From Oscillospiraceae bacterium (GTDB lineage: Bacteria; Bacillota; Clostridia; Oscillospirales; Acutalibacteraceae), in contig SVPY01000010.1 in assembly GCA_015065615.1 (NCBI GenBank), forward strand, positions 1 through 64,000: a stretch of DNA of 64,000 nucleotides. Reading direction: 5' to 3'. Every line of letters starts with the position of its first letter. The first letter of the stretch is position 1. The notes below the pieces were generated by a model that was not told where the DNA came from, did no database searches, and saw only the letters and a list, made by a program, of their open reading frames with translations. Shown in pieces: positions 1-8,999 of the stretch. A program made the translations under genes and the position numbers.

Positions 1-1427
1 TTGAAGCTATTTACGATATTTTTGCCCTTCGAGTTATTGTTGATTCTATTACAGATTGCTACAATGTTTTAGGTATTATTCACGATATGTATAATCCTAT
101 TCCCAATAGATTCAAGGATTATATCTCTACTCCCAAGCCTAATATGTACCAGTCTCTCCATACGACCGTTATCGGTCACGAAGGTATTCCCTTCGAAGTA
201 CAGATAAGAACATGGGAAATGCACCATACCGCCGAATACGGTATCGCAGCCCATTGGAAATATAAGCTTGGTATGCAGGGCGGCAAGGACGATACTCTTG
301 AAAAGAGCATTACGTGGATTCGTCAGATGCTGGAAAATCAGGAAGAAAACGACGATGTTACCGATATCGTAAGCTCCATCAAAACAGACCTTCTTCCCGA
401 GGAAGTATTCGTATTTACACCTAAAGGTGACGTTATTAACCTTCCTATGGGTTCAACCGTTATCGACTTTGCTTACGCAATTCACAGCGCCGTTGGTAAC
501 AGAATGGTGGGCGCAAAAGTAGATAAGAGGATAGTTCCCCTTGACTATAAAGTTAAAACAGGCGAAATTATAGAAATTCTCACTACCAAGGATGTAAACC
601 GCGGTCCCAACAGAGACTGGCTGAGTTTAGTAAGAACCAGTGAAGCGAGAAATAAAATAAGAGCCTGGTTTAAAAAGGAAAAGCGTGAAGAAAATATTGA
701 AGAGGGCAGAGAGGCGCTTGAAAAAGAGCTTAGCCGCAACAATATAAGAATGAGCGACGAACTCTTAAGCTTTATGGTAGAGTCTATCGGACGCCGCCAC
801 AGCTGCAGTAATGCCGACGATTTCTTCGCGGCTATCGGTTACGGCGGTATTCAGATTTGGAAAATATTACCCAGAATCAAAGAGGAATATTTACGAATCA
901 GTAAAAACGGCGATGAAGATAATACAAACATTATCACTCAGATAACCGCCTCCAACAGAACTTCCCGTAAGAATACCAACGGCATTATTATTGACGGTGC
1001 CGATAATATGCTTATTAAGCTCAGTAAGTGTTGTAATCCTCTTCCCGGCGACGACATTATAGGTTTTATCACAAGAGGTTTCGGTGTGTCTGTTCATAAG
1101 CGCAGCTGTACTAACGTGCCCAGAGACCTGCAGATGTGCGCCGAGCCTGAAAGGTGGGTAAGCGCCCATTGGGAAGGCGAAGTCAGAGAGCAGTTTAAGT
1201 CTACTCTTAATATTTTCTGTGCCGACAGAGGCGGATTGCTTGCTGATATTACTTTACAGCTTTCAGGTATGCATATTTTAATTAATAGTCTTAACTCACG
1301 TATTCTTAAAAACGGACGCGATGCCATTATCACCGCTACCATCACCATCAGCGGTCTGGACCATCTCAATTCCGTTATTGAGAGATTAAGCAAGGTTAAA
1401 GGCGTTATCTCTATAGAAAGAAGTTAA
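1..1427 (+). CDS. relA: RelA/SpoT-family (p)ppGpp synthetase, 5'-truncated by the window edge
   Basis: Bifunctional stringent-response enzyme that makes and hydrolyses (p)ppGpp in the cytoplasm. The open frame runs in from the edge: it is read from base 3, so about 474 codons are visible out of the roughly 730-750 usual for the family, and the N-terminal HD hydrolase domain is missing. Visible in order: end of the synthetase domain (YDIFALRV, YQSLHTT, EVQIRT), a TGS domain (EEVFVFTPKGDVINLP onward), the helical region with RDWLSLV, and a C-terminal ACT domain ending near ISIERS. It starts a co-directional run with the next genes (33-bp gap), matching the common Clostridia order relA, MBL hydrolase, hemZ. 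An ATG at 87 exists but lies inside the synthetase domain and is not the start. Confidence 0.95.
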   Translation, partial: EAIYDIFALRVIVDSITDCYNVLGIIHDMYNPIPNRFKDYISTPKPNMYQSLHTTVIGHEGIPFEVQIRTWEMHHTAEYGIAAHWKYKLGMQGGKDDTLEKSITWIRQMLENQEENDDVTDIVSSIKTDLLPEEVFVFTPKGDVINLPMGSTVIDFAYAIHSAVGNRMVGAKVDKRIVPLDYKVKTGEIIEILTTKDVNRGPNRDWLSLVRTSEARNKIRAWFKKEKREENIEEGREALEKELSRNNIRMSDELLSFMVESIGRRHSCSNADDFFAAIGYGGIQIWKILPRIKEEYLRISKNGDEDNTNIITQITASNRTSRKNTNGIIIDGADNMLIKLSKCCNPLPGDDIIGFITRGFGVSVHKRSCTNVPRDLQMCAEPERWVSAHWEGEVREQFKSTLNIFCADRGGLLADITLQLSGMHILINSLNSRILKNGRDAIITATITISGLDHLNSVIERLSKVKGVISIERS

Positions 1428-1460
1428 ATTTTCGATTATTATAAATAAGGAGGTGCTTGT

Positions 1461-2084
1461 ATGCCGCACAAAACAGAAACATTATACGCGGTAGGTTTCG
1501 TGGATTCCAACGTGTATATTGTTACGGATGAGAAAACCGGTAGTTCTCTTGTAGTTGACCCTGATTTTCAGTATATAAAAACTGAGGATATTGTAAGTAA
1601 ATACGACGTAAAACTCATATTGCTTACCCACGCTCATTTCGACCATATTGCGTCGGCAGAAAAATTAAGGGAATTAAGCGGCGCGAAAATTCTTATTCAC
1701 GAACTGGATTCTGATGCGCTTCAGAACACTGCCCTTAATCTCAGCACCGCCTTTGGCTACAGTGTAGCGTTTAAAGCCGATGAATATTTTAAAGACGGAG
1801 ATATAATTCAATTGGGTGAAACCGAAATAAAGGTTTTGCACACTCCGGGCCATACTAAGGGAAGCTGCTGCTTTATTGTGGGTAATGATATGATATCGGG
1901 AGATATGCTTTTTAATTACTCAATAGGCAGAACCGATTTTCCCGGCGGAAGCGTGGCGCAAATGCGTCGGTCAATAAAGCTTTTACAAGAACTGGATACT
2001 GATTATACCGTATATCCGGGTCACGGTGAGAGCACTACACTTTTCTTTGAAAAAGAAAATAATCCATATTTTTACAGCATATAA
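1461..2084 (+). CDS. MBL-fold metallo-hydrolase (glyoxalase II-like)
   Basis: 207-residue metallo-beta-lactamase-fold hydrolase. Metal-binding motif HAHFDH at residues 57-62 (HxHxDH), then H131 in HTPGHTKG, D148 in SGDMLF and H188 in YPGHGE, so the whole dinuclear metal site is present. Length and the FSIGRTDF-type segment (here YSIGRTDFPGG) fit the short glyoxalase II/YqgX-like group, which hydrolyses thioesters such as S-lactoylglutathione analogues; the true substrate cannot be read from sequence. A strong AAGGAGGTG Shine-Dalgarno lies 7 bases ahead of the ATG. It sits between relA and hemZ with short gaps, so it is probably cotranscribed. Confidence 0.9.
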   Translation: MPHKTETLYAVGFVDSNVYIVTDEKTGSSLVVDPDFQYIKTEDIVSKYDVKLILLTHAHFDHIASAEKLRELSGAKILIHELDSDALQNTALNLSTAFGYSVAFKADEYFKDGDIIQLGETEIKVLHTPGHTKGSCCFIVGNDMISGDMLFNYSIGRTDFPGGSVAQMRRSIKLLQELDTDYTVYPGHGESTTLFFEKENNPYFYSI

Positions 2085-2101
2085 ATAAAGGTACTTATAA
2101 A

Positions 2102-3568
2102 ATGATATTGTATATAAGTCACAGTTTTTTCGATTATGAGGCAGGCAATCTATGCCGCCTCTTTTTCCCCTATGAAAAATTGAAAACAGTAACCGATATA
2201 AGCGAAGCTAAAGACGATAATTTTATCGTTAAAGCAGTATATGAAGAAAATAAGAGTACTGTATCAATAGATAAGGACGGCGAATATATTTGCCGTGAGT
2301 TTGAAAATGAAACAGGGGACGATAAGGAATATTCCGTAACAAGGGCTATATTCAAGTGCTTCAGCGAATTCTGTTCATATATTCCCGACTGGGGTATGCT
2401 TACGGGAATTCACCCCGTTAAGCTTTATATTCAGCATGCGGAAGAATTCGGCAAAATTGAAGCAGACAGAATATTCAAAGAGAAATATTTTGTAAGCGAA
2501 GAAAAACTTGAAATTTGCCGTAAGATAGCTTCGGTACAAAAGCCCTCCACGGATAAACTTGAGGATAACGACTTCAGTTTATATATTTCCATTCCTTTTT
2601 GCCCCACACGCTGCAGTTACTGCTCTTTTGTTTCGCAGAGTATCGAAAAGCATAAAAAACTCATTGAGCCTTATGTAGAAGCGCTTTTAGACGAAATCGA
2701 ACACACCGCAAAAGTAGTAAAGGAAACGGGCTTAAGACTGGTAACGGCATATATGGGCGGCGGTACCCCCACTACTTTAAATGCGGAACAGCTTAAAAAA
2801 GTTATCAACAAAGTAAAAGAATGCTTTGATATGACTTACTGCCGTGAATTTACGGTTGAAGCAGGCAGACCCGATACTATAGACGAAAGCAAGCTTCTTG
2901 CCCTTAAAGAGTGCGGTATTTCAAGAATAAGTATAAATCCCCAGACTCTGCAGGATAATGTGCTTGTTAACATTGGCCGTAAACACAGCGCTCAGGACGT
3001 TATCGATGCTTTTAAACTTGCAAGGAGTCTTGATTTTAATAATATCAATATGGATCTTATTGCGGGCCTTGAGGGTGATACCCTTGAAACTTTTATCGAT
3101 ACTCTCGATAAGGTTGTGGCTTTAAATCCAGAAAACGTTACTGTCCACTCACTTGCGTTAAAACGTTCGGCATTTTTGTTCCATAACGAGGACGTAAAAT
3201 CTTACCACAAAAATAAGTCCTTAGCCGAAAAGATGATAGAATATTCCTTTAAAAAGCTCCTTGAAAGCGGCTATATGCCTTATTATTTATACAGGCAGAG
3301 CCGAATGATAGGTAATCAGGAAAATACAGGTTGGGCAAAAATATCCACGGAATGTGAGTATAATATTTATACAATGGATGAGACCCACACCGTAATTGCC
3401 TGCGGTGCAGGCGGTGTTTCGAAAATAAAAGATCCGTATTCAAATCGGCTTGAAAGAATTTTTAATCTTAAGTATCCTAACGAATATCTCCTGCGCTTTG
3501 ATGAGATGAAAATAAGAAAAGAAGAGGTGAAAATTTTATATGAGCAATTTCGCCAGCGGTTACATTAA
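2102..3568 (+). CDS. hemZ: HemZ-type coproporphyrinogen III oxidase-like radical SAM protein
   Basis: 488-residue radical SAM enzyme. The CxxxCxxC cluster is at C167, C171 and C174 (IPFCPTRCSYCSF), preceded by an N-terminal extension of about 160 residues that is typical of HemZ rather than HemN/HemW. Downstream MGGGTPTT is the SAM-binding glycine motif and the SISINPQTLQD-like strand follows. The family is linked to anaerobic porphyrin or haem handling, but many Clostridia with hemZ lack a complete haem pathway, so the physiological reaction is uncertain. The 3' end overlaps the next gene by 29 bases, indicating translational coupling. The start ATG is 17 bases after the preceding stop, with only a weak SD. 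Confidence 0.88.
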   Translation: MILYISHSFFDYEAGNLCRLFFPYEKLKTVTDISEAKDDNFIVKAVYEENKSTVSIDKDGEYICREFENETGDDKEYSVTRAIFKCFSEFCSYIPDWGMLTGIHPVKLYIQHAEEFGKIEADRIFKEKYFVSEEKLEICRKIASVQKPSTDKLEDNDFSLYISIPFCPTRCSYCSFVSQSIEKHKKLIEPYVEALLDEIEHTAKVVKETGLRLVTAYMGGGTPTTLNAEQLKKVINKVKECFDMTYCREFTVEAGRPDTIDESKLLALKECGISRISINPQTLQDNVLVNIGRKHSAQDVIDAFKLARSLDFNNINMDLIAGLEGDTLETFIDTLDKVVALNPENVTVHSLALKRSAFLFHNEDVKSYHKNKSLAEKMIEYSFKKLLESGYMPYYLYRQSRMIGNQENTGWAKISTECEYNIYTMDETHTVIACGAGGVSKIKDPYSNRLERIFNLKYPNEYLLRFDEMKIRKEEVKILYEQFRQRLH

Positions 3569-4484
3569 ATATATAAACCATCTTGAACAGATAAACGACG
3601 CTGCCATAACCAACCCGCAGAAAATGATAAGCGAGGTTGAGGCTTCTTACAGAGAGCATCTTGAAAATATTGCAAGAAATATTGCAAACCACGAGGAAAA
3701 AATCAAGGTTTGTATGCTTTCGGGGCCAAGCAGCAGCGGCAAGACTACCACTGCCCATTTCTTCAGAGATAATCTTTTGAAATTCGGCATTAAAGCCCAT
3801 ATTATTTCAATGGATAATTATTATCTTAACAGAGAAGATATCCCCTATAAACCTGACGGCACTCAGGATTTCGAGACAGTAAACGCCCTTGATATCAAGC
3901 ATATTGAAGATACCATTTTGAATGCCATTGAAAACCGTGAGATTACCATCCCGAATTACAGCTTTGGAGAAGGCAGAGCGGTAGGAGAGGATAAAGTGCT
4001 TAAAATCGGCGAGAACGATATGGTTATTTTGGAGGGAATTCACGGCTTGAACCCTATTTTTACCAAACATGTTTCTCCCGAAAAGCTCTGTAAGCTTTAC
4101 GTAAGCGTAAAACAGCAGATAAAAGATGCAAACGGTGAGGTTATTTCTCCTTTTGACATAAGGCTTACAAGAAGAATTGTAAGGGATATGCAGTTCAGAG
4201 CCACTACCCCCGAAAAAACACTTTCAATGTGGGACAGCGTAAATGAGGGAGAGGATAGATATATCCGCCCCTATAGGCTCAGCGCAGATTATACCGTAAA
4301 TTCTATTCATATCTACGAGCCCTGCGTACTGCGTACCATAGCAATTCCGATATTAAGAAGAATTGCGGAGGATAGTCTCTACTACCGCAAAGCAAGAGAT
4401 CTTGAAGCAAGACTTATGAGATTTGAACCCATATCTCCCTCCTTTGTTCCCGAAACTTCACTTTTAAAAGAGTTTATCGGTTGA
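3540..4484 (+). CDS. Uridine kinase-like (phosphoribulokinase/uridine kinase family) nucleoside kinase
   Basis: 314-residue P-loop kinase. The Walker A motif GPSSSGKTT is at residues 62-70, followed by SMDNYY, the family's substrate-proximal aspartate region, and VILEGIHGLNP, the Walker B-like strand. An N-terminal extension of about 55 residues precedes the kinase core; this is the form found next to hemZ in many Clostridia, where it is usually called a nucleoside kinase. The substrate is probably uridine/cytidine, but that is inference. Start ATG has AAGAGGTG upstream and lies inside the 3' end of hemZ. Four arginine-rich helices near the C terminus (RRIVRDMQFR) fit the lid region. Confidence 0.85.
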   Translation: MSNFASGYIKYINHLEQINDAAITNPQKMISEVEASYREHLENIARNIANHEEKIKVCMLSGPSSSGKTTTAHFFRDNLLKFGIKAHIISMDNYYLNREDIPYKPDGTQDFETVNALDIKHIEDTILNAIENREITIPNYSFGEGRAVGEDKVLKIGENDMVILEGIHGLNPIFTKHVSPEKLCKLYVSVKQQIKDANGEVISPFDIRLTRRIVRDMQFRATTPEKTLSMWDSVNEGEDRYIRPYRLSADYTVNSIHIYEPCVLRTIAIPILRRIAEDSLYYRKARDLEARLMRFEPISPSFVPETSLLKEFIG

Positions 4485-4531
4485 TTCACATTACAGGCAT
4501 AATTAAGAATTTCAGTGAAAGGAAATAGCTT

Positions 4532-6322
4532 ATGCAAATGCAAATGCAAAGCGTAAACGGGCTTCAGAAGGATAAAAAAGGAAGTATAAAGCATAAGCAG
4601 AATTTTATTGAAGGTGCGGTTATACTGACTATAGGTATGCTGCTTGTCAAAATCGTAGGAGCTCTTTTTAAAATTCCTCTTGCCAATATCATCACCGAAA
4701 ACGGTATGGGTTATTTCGGTACAGCTTATGCTTTTTATTCGGTGGTATACAGCCTTGCCACGGCAGGTTTCCCTATAGCCGTAGCAAGAATGGTGGCTGA
4801 AAATTACTCCTTAAAACGCTATAACGACATAAGAAAAATAAGGCGGGTATCTTTCCCTGTTTTCCTTATTATGGGCATAATAGGCACTTTGTGTATGGTT
4901 ATAGGTGCTCCTCTTTATACAAAAGCAGTCGGCAACAGCGGCGCTTTTCTTTCAATGGCAGTGCTTTCCCCTTCAATTATTTTTTGCTGTCTCTCTTCTG
5001 TTTACCGTGGTTACTACGAAGGTCTTTCAAATATGCTGCCTACGGCGGTATCCCAGATAACGGAATCCTTAAGCAAACTTTTATTGGGTCTTTCCGCAGC
5101 GCTTTGTACGGTTTATTTTTTAAACGGAGAGTTCGCTCAGTACGGAACTGTATTGGGTGAAGCGTTAAGCGCCTCAGACGCCGCGCTGAAAGTATACTCC
5201 TTAGCTGCCGCAGCTTCCATTTCAGGCGTTACCTTAGGTTCGTTTTTCAGTTTCCTTTATCTTTTTATTTATCACAAAAGAAAAGGTGACGGAATCACCA
5301 AAGAGATGTACCGAATGTCGCCGATGCCTCACAAAAGTAAATCCGTTGCCAAAAAACTTTTGTTGACTGCAATCCCTATTGGCATAGGCGCTCTTGCAAT
5401 GAGCATCGCAACCTTAATAGACTCCACTCTTTTGCAGAATAAGCTGGGTGAGATTATGGCGGCTGACCCTGCTACGGTACTTCAGATGTATGAGGGTCTG
5501 ATTCCAAAGGAGAATCTTTCGGATGTCTCCACAATCCCCAATTTCCTTTGGGGATGCTACAGTAACGCGATGACTGTTTTTATGCTTGTTGGCTCAGTAA
5601 CTCAGGCAATAGGAATCAGCGCCTTGCCGGGTCTTACAGAAGCTTATACCAAAAAGAATAAAGCACAAATAAAGAAGAATGTGGAGTCGGTATTAAGGGT
5701 AACGGGATTATTCTGCATCCCTGCAGGTGTAGGAATATGCGTATTAAGCGAGCCTATAGCAAAGTTTATTTACGGCTCTACCTCAGGCAGTAATATTACT
5801 GCAAAAATTCTTGTGGTTTTGGGTATAGCGGCTATATTCGCAGCATTAACTACTCCCATAACAAGTATGCTTCAGGCAGTAGGCAGAATGGAAATTCCTG
5901 TTATATTTATTGTCAGCTCCCTTGTAATTAAGGTGCTTATTAATTATTTCGTATGCTCAATTCCCGAAATAAATATTCTGGGCGCGGGTACGGGAACTTT
6001 GATATGCTATCTTTTCGTTACAGTTGCAGAATTGATTGCAATAAAAAAGGTAACGAAAGCAAACGTAAGTGTAAAGGATGCAATGCTCAGGCCCTTTATC
6101 GCCGCCCTTTTCTGCGGCGCGGCCGCTTACCTGATGAGCAATTTAATTAAAAACATAGGCCTTGATATTAAGCTTAACTGCGTTTTATCGATTGTATTTG
6201 CGGTAATTATTTACGCAGTTTCGGTGCTTTTATTAAAGGCTGTAACAAAAGATGAAATACTTATGCTCCCAAAAGGAGAAAAAATTTCGAAAATACTTGA
6301 AAAACACGGATGGATAAGGTAA
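4532..6322 (+). CDS. SpoVB/YabM-like polysaccharide flippase (MOP superfamily)
   Basis: 596-residue integral membrane protein with about 14 hydrophobic segments, beginning GAVILTIGMLLVKIVGALFKIPLAN, the N-terminal signature of the SpoVB/MATE-like lipid-II or polysaccharide flippase group. Position directly before mazG and ahead of rqcP, yabP, yabQ and divIC matches B. subtilis yabM, so it is best read as the YabM/SpoVB-type member acting in cell-wall or spore-cortex precursor export. The start has three in-frame ATGs in a CAAATG hexamer repeat (N terminus MQMQMQ); the first is preferred because AAAGGAAA lies 8 bases upstream. Three bases separate its stop from mazG. Confidence 0.88.
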   Translation: MQMQMQSVNGLQKDKKGSIKHKQNFIEGAVILTIGMLLVKIVGALFKIPLANIITENGMGYFGTAYAFYSVVYSLATAGFPIAVARMVAENYSLKRYNDIRKIRRVSFPVFLIMGIIGTLCMVIGAPLYTKAVGNSGAFLSMAVLSPSIIFCCLSSVYRGYYEGLSNMLPTAVSQITESLSKLLLGLSAALCTVYFLNGEFAQYGTVLGEALSASDAALKVYSLAAAASISGVTLGSFFSFLYLFIYHKRKGDGITKEMYRMSPMPHKSKSVAKKLLLTAIPIGIGALAMSIATLIDSTLLQNKLGEIMAADPATVLQMYEGLIPKENLSDVSTIPNFLWGCYSNAMTVFMLVGSVTQAIGISALPGLTEAYTKKNKAQIKKNVESVLRVTGLFCIPAGVGICVLSEPIAKFIYGSTSGSNITAKILVVLGIAAIFAALTTPITSMLQAVGRMEIPVIFIVSSLVIKVLINYFVCSIPEINILGAGTGTLICYLFVTVAELIAIKKVTKANVSVKDAMLRPFIAALFCGAAAYLMSNLIKNIGLDIKLNCVLSIVFAVIIYAVSVLLLKAVTKDEILMLPKGEKISKILEKHGWIR

Positions 6323-6325
6323 TAT

Positions 6326-6991
6326 ATGAATATCACTCTAAAAAATAAAGATGATAAATACAGTATCGAAGATTTTTGCAATATTATTAAAAAATTAAGA
6401 GCTCCCGACGGATGTATATGGGACAGAGAACAGACTCATCAGAGTATCCGCAGGGATTTTCTTGAAGAATGTTACGAAGCTATTGAGGCTATAGACCTTG
6501 ATAATTTCATTATGCTCAGAGAAGAGTTGGGTGACGTGCTTTTGCAGGTGGTTTTCCACTCTGTAATTGAGGAAGAAAAAGGTAACTTCACTTTTTCCGA
6601 CGTTATTGATGATGTTGCCACAAAAATGGTGGTAAGGCATCCTCACGTATTCGGTGAAGTTAAAGTAAGTAACATCGATGAACTCCTTACCAACTGGGAT
6701 AATATAAAAAAGGTCCAGAAAGGTCAGCAGAGCGATAAAGAGCTTATTGCAAGTATTTCTAAGGCTATGCCTGCGCTTATGCGTGCGCAGAAAGTACAGA
6801 AAAAAACAGTTAAGCTTGGCAAATGCATCAAAACCGAAGATATAAGCGGATGTAATCAGAATTTAGATGCAGAAAGTATTGGCAAAATGCTTTTCTCCAT
6901 AGTAAACCTTGCCCGTGAAAACGGAATCGATGCGGAAGAAGCTCTGGCAAAATATACCGATAATTTTATCGAGACAGAATTTAGCGAGTGA
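6326..6991 (+). CDS. mazG: MazG-type nucleoside triphosphate pyrophosphohydrolase
   Basis: 221-residue house-cleaning NTP pyrophosphohydrolase that converts NTP to NMP plus PPi. The metal-binding acidic motifs are intact: LEECYEA (E47, E48, E51) and EELGDVL (E67, D70), preceded by RAPDGCIWDREQTH. The partner B. subtilis YabN carries an additional N-terminal tetrapyrrole-methylase-like domain that is absent here, so this is a MazG-only form. Start lies 3 bases after the flippase stop, with AAGG inside the preceding coding end, consistent with translational coupling. Only the first MazG domain is well conserved; the C-terminal part (from about residue 130) is a weaker second half. Confidence 0.92.
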   Translation: MNITLKNKDDKYSIEDFCNIIKKLRAPDGCIWDREQTHQSIRRDFLEECYEAIEAIDLDNFIMLREELGDVLLQVVFHSVIEEEKGNFTFSDVIDDVATKMVVRHPHVFGEVKVSNIDELLTNWDNIKKVQKGQQSDKELIASISKAMPALMRAQKVQKKTVKLGKCIKTEDISGCNQNLDAESIGKMLFSIVNLARENGIDAEEALAKYTDNFIETEFSE

Positions 6992-7038
6992 AAGTAAATA
7001 TTAATTTAAAATAAAGGATATAAATTTGGAGGAAAATA

Positions 7039-7314
7039 ATGAATAAGGCAGAACTTATTGCTGTAGTAGCAGCAAAATCAGGTATGACAAAGAAGGACGC
7101 GGAGATTGCAGTGGCATCTGTTTTTGATACAATCGGTGAGACTCTTGCAAGCGGTGAAAAGGTACAGATCGTAGGCTTCGGTACTTTTGAAGTTAAAGAA
7201 AGATGTGAAAGAACAGGCCGTGACCCAAGAACAAACGAAGTAATTACAATTCAGGCTTCCAAGGCACCTGCATTCAAAGCAGGTAAAGCTTTAAAGGATA
7301 CTGTAAACGGTTAA
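7039..7314 (+). CDS. hup: HU-family nucleoid protein
   Basis: 91-residue histone-like DNA-binding protein. It opens [22 protein letters not shown] and carries the conserved [10 protein letters not shown] strand and the RTGRDPRT arm that inserts into the minor groove. Length is the usual 90-91 residues for HU. A perfect GGAGG lies 6 bases before the ATG and a terminator follows 17 bases after the stop, so it is probably highly expressed both from the upstream operon and possibly its own promoter (not seen). HU between mazG and rqcP is a recurring Clostridia arrangement. Confidence 0.97.
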   Translation: MNKAELIAVVAAKSGMTKKDAEIAVASVFDTIGETLASGEKVQIVGFGTFEVKERCERTGRDPRTNEVITIQASKAPAFKAGKALKDTVNG

Positions 7315-7330
7315 TTAGTTTAATTTATAC

Positions 7331-7354
7331 GCTCGGGTAAAACCGAGCTTTTTT
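7331..7354 (+). terminator. Intrinsic terminator after HU
   Basis: GCTCGG / CCGAGC stem with GTAAAA loop followed by six T. It separates the HU transcript from rqcP, though readthrough into rqcP is likely because no clear promoter lies between. Confidence 0.85.
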
Positions 7355-7377
7355 AACATAGACTTAGGAGAATATAT

Positions 7378-7626
7378 ATGAGACTTGATAAATATTTAAA
7401 GGTTTCCAGAATAATAAAAAGAAGAACCGTAGCAAATGAAGCCTGTGATGCAGGCAGAGTGCTTGTTAACGGAAAAATCGCAAGAGCTTCTTACGACGTT
7501 AAAATAGGCGACGTTATTGAGCTTCAGCTTGGAGTAAGAACGGTAAACGCTAAGGTCATATCCGTAAATGAATATGCCAAAAAAGAAGATGCCGCTTTAA
7601 TGTATGAGATTATATCGGAGCAGTAA
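7378..7626 (+). CDS. rqcP: RqcP (YabO) S4-domain RNA-binding protein
   Basis: 82-residue S4-domain protein. MRLDKYLKVSRIIKRRTVANEACDAG is the S4 alpha-helical RNA-binding half, followed by GRVLVNG and the KIGDVIELQLG strand. RqcP works with RqcH in ribosome-associated quality control, stabilising the P-site tRNA during C-terminal alanine tailing on 50S subunits. Gene order with mazG upstream and yabP/yabQ/divIC downstream supports the YabO/RqcP orthology rather than other S4 proteins. SD TTAGGAGA lies 7-8 bases from the ATG. Confidence 0.92.
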   Translation: MRLDKYLKVSRIIKRRTVANEACDAGRVLVNGKIARASYDVKIGDVIELQLGVRTVNAKVISVNEYAKKEDAALMYEIISEQ

Positions 7627-7675
7627 AAAATTTAGCATAAATTTCGACAAATATCGCTATTTTACGATTTGTTTG

Positions 7676-7704
7676 TTGCATTAAATAAAGAAATCATATA
7701 TAAT
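7676..7704 (+). promoter_or_regulatory. Sigma-A-type promoter for the E2-like gene
   Basis: TTGCAT, 17-bp spacer, TATAAT; predicted start near 7711, about 65 bases before the ATG at 7777. Confidence 0.75.
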
Positions 7705-7776
7705 TATATTATTGTTTGAGTTATTACGTCTTTGCGGATTTATGATGTAATGATTATAATTGCGGGAGAGTTATTT

Positions 7777-8622
7777 ATGAAGAGATCTGACGGTAAGAGA
7801 TTAAAAAATGCGGACCCAATGTACACCGTAGCTGCCCATATTATGGATAAGCGCTACGATGCAATGAATATGATAACAATTGATGTTCCTTACGATCCTA
7901 TCCAGGAATACATAAGAGCCAAGCACAAGGAAGGCGTAAAGCTTTCCCACATGGGTCTGGTGCTTTCAGCATACATAAGAACTGTTTCCCAGTTCCCTAT
8001 GCTTAACAGATTCATTGTAAACAAAAAGGCTTACGCAAGAAACCATATATGCGTTTCAATGGTTGTTCTTGTAGGCGGTAAAATGGATCACGGAACAATG
8101 GCTAAAATCTATTTTGAACCTACCGATACTTCACTTCAGGTTGAAGAAAAAATCAATAAGTTTATTGAAGAAAACAGAAACGCACCTGAAAATAACGGTA
8201 CCGAAAAGCTTATAAAGGTGCTTTTAAAGATTCCGGGTCTTTTATCATTAGGTGTTCCCGTTCTCAAGTGGATGGACAGACACAACATTTTACCGAAAGC
8301 AATTGTTGATATGTCTCCTTTCCACAACAGTATGGTTATCTCTAACCTTGCTTCTATCAGAACGAATCACATCTATCACCACGTTTACGAATTCGGTACA
8401 ACGGGTGTTATACTCACTATAGGTAATTCAAGAGAGGTACCGAAGCGCAAGGGTAAAGAAATCGTGTTTGAAAAATGTATGCCCATCGGCGTAGTTATGG
8501 ACGAAAGAATTGCTTCAGGCAGCTATTTTGCTTTAGCTTTCAGAAAGTTCAGGTCCTACCTTGCTAATCCCGAAACACTTGAAACTCCTCCCGAGGAAGT
8601 ATTTAAGGATCCCGACGTATAA
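7777..8622 (+). CDS. Stand-alone 2-oxoacid dehydrogenase acyltransferase-like protein, active-site residues lost
   Basis: 281-residue protein with the chloramphenicol-acetyltransferase/E2 catalytic-domain fold but no lipoyl or subunit-binding domain. Recognisable landmarks are SMVVLVGGKMDHGTMAKIYFEP, the SPFHNSMVISNLASI strand region, FGTTGVILTIG and a C-terminal RKFRSYLANPETL helix. The diagnostic DHRxxDG active-site motif reads DERIASG, so the catalytic His is Glu and the supporting Asp is Ser; acyl transfer is therefore doubtful. The ATG at 7777 has GGGAGAG 7 bases upstream; an in-frame ATG at 7732 has no SD. It is monocistronic, with its own promoter and terminator, inside the otherwise conserved yab block. 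Function unknown. Confidence 0.75.
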   Translation: MKRSDGKRLKNADPMYTVAAHIMDKRYDAMNMITIDVPYDPIQEYIRAKHKEGVKLSHMGLVLSAYIRTVSQFPMLNRFIVNKKAYARNHICVSMVVLVGGKMDHGTMAKIYFEPTDTSLQVEEKINKFIEENRNAPENNGTEKLIKVLLKIPGLLSLGVPVLKWMDRHNILPKAIVDMSPFHNSMVISNLASIRTNHIYHHVYEFGTTGVILTIGNSREVPKRKGKEIVFEKCMPIGVVMDERIASGSYFALAFRKFRSYLANPETLETPPEEVFKDPDV

Positions 8623-8641
8623 TTGAATAAATATAATATAG

Positions 8642-8671
8642 AGCACTTTCGTTTTTGCGAAGGTGCTTTTT
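8642..8671 (+). terminator. Intrinsic terminator
   Basis: 10-bp stem AGCACTTTCG / CGAAGGTGCT (one G-T pair) and a T5 tract, ending the E2-like transcript. Confidence 0.85.
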
Positions 8672-8674
8672 GTT

Positions 8675-8701
8675 ATATTGAAAAAGAATAAGGCATAAAT
8701 A
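8675..8701 (+). promoter_or_regulatory. Candidate sigma-E (mother-cell sporulation) promoter for yabPQ
   Basis: ATATT, 14-bp spacer, CATAAATA. This resembles the sigma-E consensus (ATATT then CATACANT) more than sigma-A, and yabP is a sigma-E regulon member in B. subtilis. Predicted start lies just ahead of the SD at 8718. Confidence 0.5.
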
Positions 8702-8729
8702 TTTTAAAAACTTAATTGAGGTGGCTTTT

Positions 8730-8996
8730 ATGCAGGAACAAAGAAAAAACCATACCGTCTTTATAGATAACAGGGAAAAAATAAGCGCTGACGGAGTATT
8801 GAATATAGAATATTTTACTCCCGAAGCCGTGGCGGCTAAAACCTCTTCGGGAAGAATGATAATAAAAGGCAAAAACCTTGTTGTTGATACAATGGAGTCA
8901 CAGTCGGGAAATCTTCTTATAAAAGGAACGGTAAGCGAAGTAATATACGAAAACACGGGGGAGAGTAAAAGTCTTATCAAAAAGCTTTTTAAATAA
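8730..8996 (+). CDS. yabP: YabP spore-cortex assembly protein
   Basis: 88-residue member of the YabP/YqfC family. The conserved core VFIDNREKISADGVLNIEYF, SSGRMIIKGKNL and GNLLIKGTVSEV strands are all visible. The family is needed for spore cortex formation and is made in the mother cell. ATG at 8730 is chosen over the in-frame GTG at 8721 because GAGGTGG overlaps the GTG and sits 5 bases ahead of the ATG. yabQ starts 3 bases after the stop. Confidence 0.88.
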   Translation: MQEQRKNHTVFIDNREKISADGVLNIEYFTPEAVAAKTSSGRMIIKGKNLVVDTMESQSGNLLIKGTVSEVIYENTGESKSLIKKLFK

Positions 8997-8999
8997 TAT

